From contig NC_010505.1 in NCBI RefSeq assembly GCF_000019725.1, positions 4,696,001 through 4,760,000 on the forward strand: a stretch of DNA of 64,000 bases, given 5' to 3'. The notes under the pieces are model-generated. The model saw only the letters and a program-made list of their open reading frames with translations, was not told the origin of the DNA and made no database searches. Made by a program: the position numbers and the translations under genes. The stretch is from Methylobacterium radiotolerans JCM 2831 (GTDB taxonomy: Bacteria; Pseudomonadota; Alphaproteobacteria; Rhizobiales; Beijerinckiaceae). The first letter of the stretch is position 1. The number at the start of each line of letters is the position of its first letter. Shown piece by piece: positions 59,655-64,000 of the stretch.

Positions 59655-60635
59655 GTGCTCGCCTTCCTGCTGCGCCGGGTGATCCAGGCGGCCGCGGTCC
59701 TCGCGGTCGTCGGGCTCATCGCCTTCGCGATGTTCCGGTTCGCGGGCGATCCCGTGAACCAGATCGTCGGCCCCGACACCACCGTGGCCGAGCGGGCCCA
59801 GATCCGGACGGATCTGGGCCTCGACGATCCGGTGCTGGTCCAGTTCGTCCGCTATGCCGGCAACGTGGTGCGGGGCCAGTTCGGCATCTCGTACCAGTTC
59901 CGGCAGCCGGTCTCGCAGCTCTTGGCCGAGCGCATGCCGGCGACGCTGGAGCTCGCCTTCTGCGCCACGATCTTCGCCCTGGTGGTGGGGATCCTGATGG
60001 GCGTGTACTGCGCGCTCTTCCGCGAGTCCTGGCTCGCCGGGCTGTTCCAGGCGGTCTCGCTGATCGGGATCAGCCTGCCGACCTTCCTGATCGGCATCCT
60101 CCTGATCTACCTGTTCTCGGTGACGCTCGGCTGGCTGCCCTCCTACGGGCGGGGCGACACGGTCCGGCTCGGCTGGTGGACCACCGGCTTCCTCACCGCC
60201 TCCGGGCTCAAGGCGCTGATCCTGCCCTCGGTGACGCTCGGCCTGTTCCAGATGACGCTGATCATGCGGCTCGTGCGCGCCGAGATGCTGGAGGTCCTGC
60301 GCACCGACTACATCCGCTTCGCCCGGGCGCGGGGGCTCACCACCCGGGCCGTCCACCTGCGGCACGCCCTGAAGAACACCCTGGTGCCGGTGATCACCAT
60401 CGCGGGCCTCCAGCTCGGCTCGGTGATCGCCTTCTCGATCATCACCGAGACGGTGTTCCAGTGGCCCGGCATGGGCCTGCTCTTCGTCCAGGCCGTGCAG
60501 AACGTCGATATCCCGATCATGTCCGCGTACCTGCTGCTCGTCGCGCTGATCTTCGTGACCATCAATCTCGTGGTCGACATCCTCTACACGGTGGTGGACC
60601 CGCGCCTGCGGCTGCCCGCCGGGCGGGCGGCGTGA
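59655..60635 (+). CDS. Peptide ABC importer permease (DppB type)
   Basis: 326 residues from GTG 59655, nine bases after the binding-protein stop. Six membrane helices, the first at the extreme N terminus (FLLRRVIQAAAVLAVVGLIAF). The TAGRNxxxP-like DppB segment GISLPTFLIGILLIYLFSV and the ATPase-contact loop (EVLRTDYIRFARARGLTTRAV) are intact. It forms the channel with the DppC-type permease. Confidence 0.92.
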   Translation: MLAFLLRRVIQAAAVLAVVGLIAFAMFRFAGDPVNQIVGPDTTVAERAQIRTDLGLDDPVLVQFVRYAGNVVRGQFGISYQFRQPVSQLLAERMPATLELAFCATIFALVVGILMGVYCALFRESWLAGLFQAVSLIGISLPTFLIGILLIYLFSVTLGWLPSYGRGDTVRLGWWTTGFLTASGLKALILPSVTLGLFQMTLIMRLVRAEMLEVLRTDYIRFARARGLTTRAVHLRHALKNTLVPVITIAGLQLGSVIAFSIITETVFQWPGMGLLFVQAVQNVDIPIMSAYLLLVALIFVTINLVVDILYTVVDPRLRLPAGRAA

Positions 60636-60645
60636 GGAGCGACCG

Positions 60646-61617
60646 ATGAGCGGACGTGACATCGACGCGGGCGACGCCCCGCCGGTCCCACTGCCGGAGG
60701 CGAAGCCCTCCCGCCTCGCGCGCTGGCGCGAGTCCGACCTGCTGGCGAACTTTCTGCGCTCGAAAACCGCTGTGGCGGCGCTGGTCGCCACCGTGCTGAT
60801 GGTCGGGCTCGCCTTCGCGTCGCCGTGGATCGCGCCGCAGAACCCCTACGACCCGGCCCAGCTCGACCTGATCAACTCCAACCTGCCGCCGATCTGGCAG
60901 GCGGACGGGCAGGCGCCGTACTATCTCGGCACCGACGACCAGGGCCGGGACGTGCTCTCGGCGGTGCTGTACGGCCTGCGCCTGTCGCTGATCGTCGGCG
61001 TGCTCGGGGTGGTGACCTCCGGGATCCTCGGCATCGCGCTCGGCCTGATCGCCGGCTACGCGGGCGGCTTCCTCGACACGCTGATCATGCGGGTCGCCGA
61101 CGTGCAGCTCACCTTCCCGGCGATCCTGATCGCCCTGGTGGTCGACGGCGTCGCCAAGGCGAGCTTCGGCAGCGCGCTGGATGTCGGGCCGCTGATCGGG
61201 CTGATCGTGGTCTCGATCGGCCTGTCCTTCTGGGTGCAGTACGCCCGGACCGTGCGCTCCTCCGTGATGGTCGAGAAGGGCAAGGACTACGTCCAGGCGG
61301 CGCGGCTGATCGGCCTGTCGCCGCCGGTGATCATGGTCCGCCACGTCCTGCCGAACGTCACCGGCCCGGTCTTCGTGATCGCGACGATCAACCTCGCGCT
61401 CGCGATCATCACCGAGGCGACCCTGTCGTTCCTCGGCACCGGCCTGCCCGAGACCATGCCGTCGCTGGGCACCCTGATCCGCACCGGCAACCGGTTCCTG
61501 TTCTCCGGCGAGTGGTGGATCGTCGCCTTCCCGGGTCTGGCGCTGGCCGGCCTCGTCATCGCCATCAACCTCCTGGGGGATTGGCTGCGCGACGCGCTCA
61601 ATCCGAAGCTGCAATGA
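60646..61617 (+). CDS. Peptide ABC importer permease (DppC type)
   Basis: 323 residues from ATG 60646. A soluble N terminus of ~35 residues precedes a first helix (AVAALVATVLMVGLAFASPWI), then the DppC hallmark YYLGTDDQGRDVLSAVLYGLR and the coupling loop EKGKDYVQAARLIGLSP. Its stop overlaps the next ATG in ATGA, so the following ATPase is translationally coupled. Confidence 0.93.
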   Translation: MSGRDIDAGDAPPVPLPEAKPSRLARWRESDLLANFLRSKTAVAALVATVLMVGLAFASPWIAPQNPYDPAQLDLINSNLPPIWQADGQAPYYLGTDDQGRDVLSAVLYGLRLSLIVGVLGVVTSGILGIALGLIAGYAGGFLDTLIMRVADVQLTFPAILIALVVDGVAKASFGSALDVGPLIGLIVVSIGLSFWVQYARTVRSSVMVEKGKDYVQAARLIGLSPPVIMVRHVLPNVTGPVFVIATINLALAIITEATLSFLGTGLPETMPSLGTLIRTGNRFLFSGEWWIVAFPGLALAGLVIAINLLGDWLRDALNPKLQ

Positions 61618-62594
61618 GCGACACCGTTCTCTCCGTGCGCGACCTGACGGTCGCCTTCGACACCCGCCGCGGGCCGCTCACCGCCATCGACCGGGTCTCG
61701 TTCGACATCGGCCGCGGCGAGATCCTGGGCGTCGTCGGCGAGTCCGGGGCCGGCAAGTCGGTGACCGGATCGGCGGTGATCGGGCTGATCGACCGGCCCG
61801 GCCGGATCGCCGGCGGCGAGATCCTCTTGCGCGGGGAGCGCATCGACAACCTCTCCCCCGAGGCGATGCGGCGCGTGCGCGGCAAGCGCATCGGCATGAT
61901 CTTCCAGGATCCGCTGACCTCGCTCGACCCGCTGTTCCGGGTGGGCGACCAGATCGTCGAGACCCTGCGCACCCACACGGACCTGTCCGCCAAGGCCGCC
62001 CGCACCCGCGCCATCGATCTGCTCGCCGAGGTCGGCATCCCGGCGCCCGAGCGGCGCATCGACGGCTACCCGCACGAATTCTCCGGCGGCATGCGCCAGC
62101 GGGTGGTGATCGCCCTCGCGCTCGCGGCCGAGCCGGAGCTGATCATCGCCGACGAGCCGACCACGGCGCTCGACGTCTCGGTCCAGGCCCAGATCATCAC
62201 GCTCCTGAAGCGCCTCTGCCGCGAGCACGGCACCGCCGTGATGCTGGTGACCCACGACATGGGCGTGATCGCCGAGGCCGCCGACCGGGTGGCGGTGATG
62301 TATGCCGGGCGCGTCGCCGAGATCGGCCCCGTCGCCTCGGTGATCGCCAAGCCCCACCACCCCTACGCGGTCGGCCTGATGGGGGCGATCCCGACCCTGT
62401 CGCAGGAGGCCGACCGGCTGAGCCAGATCCCCGGCTCGATGCCGCGGCTCACCGCCATCCCGAAGGGCTGCGCCTTCAATCCGCGCTGCCCGAAGGTCTT
62501 TGCCCGCTGCCGGGTCGAGCGGCCGGAGCCGATCCCGGTCGACGCGAGCCGGGTGGCCTGTCACCTGTACGATGCAGCGGAGCAAGCGGCGTGA
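61614..62594 (+). CDS. Peptide ABC importer ATPase (DppD type)
   Basis: 326 residues. Walker A GESGAGKSVTG, signature FSGGMRQR, Walker B LIIADEPTTALDVS and switch THDMG. The C-terminal oligopeptide-transporter extension contains the cysteine cluster typical of DppD/DppF (GCAFNPRCPKVFARC), which in relatives holds an iron-sulfur cluster. It works as a heterodimer with the next protein, overlapping it by four bases (GTGA). Confidence 0.94.
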   Translation: MSDTVLSVRDLTVAFDTRRGPLTAIDRVSFDIGRGEILGVVGESGAGKSVTGSAVIGLIDRPGRIAGGEILLRGERIDNLSPEAMRRVRGKRIGMIFQDPLTSLDPLFRVGDQIVETLRTHTDLSAKAARTRAIDLLAEVGIPAPERRIDGYPHEFSGGMRQRVVIALALAAEPELIIADEPTTALDVSVQAQIITLLKRLCREHGTAVMLVTHDMGVIAEAADRVAVMYAGRVAEIGPVASVIAKPHHPYAVGLMGAIPTLSQEADRLSQIPGSMPRLTAIPKGCAFNPRCPKVFARCRVERPEPIPVDASRVACHLYDAAEQAA

Positions 62595-63571
62595 GCGCCT
62601 ACGTCGAAGTCACCGACCTGCGCCGCCGGTTCGACGTCTCGAAGCCCTGGCTCAACCGGGTGATCGAGCGCGAGCCCCGGAAATTCCTCACGGCGGTCGA
62701 CCGCGTCGGCTTCGCGATCGAGAAGGGCGAGACCTTCGCGATCGTCGGCGAATCCGGTTCCGGCAAGTCGACGGTGGCCCGCATGGTGGTCGGCCTGCTG
62801 CCGCCGAGTGCGGGCGAGGTGACGATCACTGGCGTCTCGATGACCGACCCGCGCCAGGCCGCGGCCCGGCGGCGCCTGCGCGCGCGCATCCAGATGATCT
62901 TCCAGGACCCCTACGCGTCCATGAACCCGCGCTGGCGGGTGGGGAAGATCATCGCCGAGCCGATCCGGGCCTTCAACCTGATCCACGGCGAGGGGGCGAT
63001 CCGCGCCCGGGTGAGCGAACTGTTGGGCCTCGTCGGGCTCCACGCCGACGACGCGCGGAAATACCCGCACGAATTCTCCGGCGGCCAGCGCCAGCGGGTG
63101 GCGATCGCCCGGGCGCTGGCGAGCCAGGCGGAGTTCCTGGTGGGCGACGAGCCGACCTCCGCGCTCGACGTCTCGGTCCAGGCGCAGATCCTCAACCTGA
63201 TGCGCGACCTGCAGGACCGGCTCGGGCTGACCTACCTGTTCATCTCCCACAACCTCGCCGTGGTCCGCCACATGGCGACCCGGGTGGGGGTGATGTATCT
63301 CGGCCGCCTCGTGGAGGTCGCGTCCGCCAAGGACCTGTTCGCGACGCCCCGCCACCCCTACACGCGGATGCTCCTCGACGCGGTGCCCGACCTCGCCCAT
63401 GTCGGCCGCGCCCGGGTGCCGGTCTCGGGCGAGATCCCGAACCCGATCGACCCGCCGCCCGGGTGCACCTTCCACCCGCGCTGCCCGCTGGCCAACGACC
63501 GCTGCCGGACCGAGGTGCCGGCGCTCCTCGACGGCGTCGCCTGCCACGCCGTGCAGGAGGGGCGCGCCTGA
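62591..63571 (+). CDS. Peptide ABC importer ATPase (DppF type)
   Basis: 326 residues from GTG 62591, overlapping the DppD stop. Walker A GESGSGKSTVARM, DPYASMNPRW typical of DppF, signature FSGGQRQR, Walker B FLVGDEPTSALDVS and switch SHNLAVV. The cysteine-containing C-terminal extension is present (GCTFHPRCPLANDRC). Residue G in FLVGDEP replaces the more usual C or I. It ends the importer operon. Confidence 0.94.
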   Translation: MSAYVEVTDLRRRFDVSKPWLNRVIEREPRKFLTAVDRVGFAIEKGETFAIVGESGSGKSTVARMVVGLLPPSAGEVTITGVSMTDPRQAAARRRLRARIQMIFQDPYASMNPRWRVGKIIAEPIRAFNLIHGEGAIRARVSELLGLVGLHADDARKYPHEFSGGQRQRVAIARALASQAEFLVGDEPTSALDVSVQAQILNLMRDLQDRLGLTYLFISHNLAVVRHMATRVGVMYLGRLVEVASAKDLFATPRHPYTRMLLDAVPDLAHVGRARVPVSGEIPNPIDPPPGCTFHPRCPLANDRCRTEVPALLDGVACHAVQEGRA

Positions 63572-63640
63572 GGGACCGGCACTGAGCGGCCGCCCGCGGC
63601 CTGCCGTTGCGCTCGGCCCGGGCAGGCGCTATGGCCCGTC

Positions 63641-63694
63641 CCGATGGGGATGGAGTTCCCCGAAACCGCCCGTCAGGGCTGATGACTCCTACCG
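63641..63694 (+). promoter_or_regulatory. Fluoride riboswitch (crcB motif) aptamer
   Basis: The aptamer folds as expected: the pseudoknot GGGG (63646-63649) with CCCC (63658-63661), P1 GGAGT (63652-63656) with ACTCC (63685-63689), and P3 GCCC/GGGC (63668-63671 and 63676-63679) closed by GTCA. The invariant stretches GATGG-GTTCCCC, AACCGCC and GGCTGATGACTCCTACC are present. Fluoride binding should stabilise P1 and turn on the fluoride channel gene downstream. Confidence 0.95.
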
Positions 63695-63727
63695 CGAAAC
63701 CGGCGGTGGGAGTGCGTCTTGCAAGCA

Positions 63728-63747
63728 CCCGCCGCGACGGCGGGTTT
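63728..63747 (+). terminator. Expression-platform terminator of the fluoride riboswitch
   Basis: CCCGCCG (63728-63734) and CGGCGGG (63738-63744) form a tight 7-bp hairpin followed by TTT, 31 bases before the crcB start. Upstream, ACTCCTACCGC (63685-63695) can pair with GCGGTGGGAGT (63703-63713). That pairing captures the 3' strand of aptamer P1, so the two folds are mutually exclusive and fluoride should decide whether the transcript reads through. Confidence 0.8.
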
Positions 63748-63777
63748 CTCATGCCCGCCCGACGAACTGGAGCGCGC

Positions 63778-64000
63778 ATGTCCTTCACCACCTGCATCCT
63801 GGTCATGATCGGCGGGGCCCTCGGCACGCTGGCCCGCTACGTCGTCTCGGTGCTGTCGCTGCCCATCAGCCGCGACCTGCCCTGGGGCACGATCCTCATC
63901 AACGTGACCGGCTCGTTCATCATCGGCCTGTTCGGCACGCTGACCCTGGCGCAGGGGCGATTCCCGGTCTCCGAGAACGTGCGCCTGTTCGTGATGATCG
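63778..64000 (+). CDS. crcB: Fluoride channel CrcB/FluC, N-terminal part
   Basis: The first 74 codons are visible; the gene runs off the right edge. ATG 63778 follows TGGAGCG. The start MIGGALGTLARYVVS and WGTILINVTGSFIIGLFGTL contain the GxxGAxxRY and TxxxNxxGSFxxG motifs of the dual-topology fluoride channel, whose two copies export fluoride across the inner membrane. The fluoride riboswitch directly upstream confirms the assignment. Confidence 0.95.
   Translation, partial: MSFTTCILVMIGGALGTLARYVVSVLSLPISRDLPWGTILINVTGSFIIGLFGTLTLAQGRFPVSENVRLFVMI

Overview
The window reads as a chromosomal segment of a GC-rich alphaproteobacterium, most likely a Methylobacterium-type methylotroph. Four things point there: a formaldehyde-activating-enzyme paralogue (50054-50602), a mesaconyl-CoA hydratase-like MaoC protein typical of the ethylmalonyl-CoA pathway (48190-49233), DUF1236/DUF6894/CsbD small proteins, and alphaproteobacterial regulatory signals (a GAAC-N7-GAAC LexA box and EcfG-type GGAACC...CGTT promoters). 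I see no prophage, insertion sequence, CRISPR array or plasmid functions. The mobile-looking material is limited to short palindromic repeat elements.

Layout. 0.2-11.1 kb: a 3-methyladenine glycosylase, then an AmiC/AmiR-type amide-sensing pair. After it come a leader with hairpins and a strong terminator, and a long catabolic operon: nitrilase-family amidohydrolase, urea/amide-type ABC importer with a fused permease-ATPase, DUF1028 protein and amidase. 11.2-12.2 kb: two small exported proteins, the first behind a good EcfG promoter, and a palindromic repeat pair. 12.3-19.1 kb (minus): sensory block of a CheB-CheR-PAS-HWE kinase, a short LOV protein and a hybrid PAS histidine kinase. 19.4-21.0 kb: two exported proteins. 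21.2-22.5 kb: a LexA-boxed DUF6894-ruvB pair. 22.6-26.8 kb: a glutathione transferase-like protein, an orphan peptide-type binding protein and a membrane GGDEF-EAL protein. 27.2-33.2 kb: MliC-like protein, GlxA-type regulator, two-subunit molybdenum hydroxylase (IorAB type), SDR and HAD phosphatase.

33.2-35.3 kb (minus): a group resembling the reactive-chlorine Rcl system (RclR-like regulator, AhpD-like protein, RclC/DUF417 membrane protein). 35.4-40.1 kb: TetR regulator with a palindromic operator, acyl-CoA dehydrogenase, thiolase, APH-fold kinase and a DUF6285/LvaB-like small protein, together resembling the 4-hydroxyacyl-CoA (levulinate-type) pathway. 40.1-45.1 kb: a stress cluster of CsbD-like proteins, a 32-aa peptide, a PAS-LuxR regulator and a truncated sigma-like protein. 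45.5-53.1 kb: mixed genes including an alpha-amylase, tRNA-Ala(CGC), YggT, MaoC hydratase, Fae paralogue with HxlR regulator, azoreductase and L,D-transpeptidase. 53.2-57.7 kb: RND efflux adaptor and pump. 58.0-63.6 kb: complete dipeptide/oligopeptide ABC importer. 63.6-64.0 kb: fluoride riboswitch and the start of crcB, cut by the window edge.

Functional assignments rest on reading protein motifs and gene order; no database search was run.
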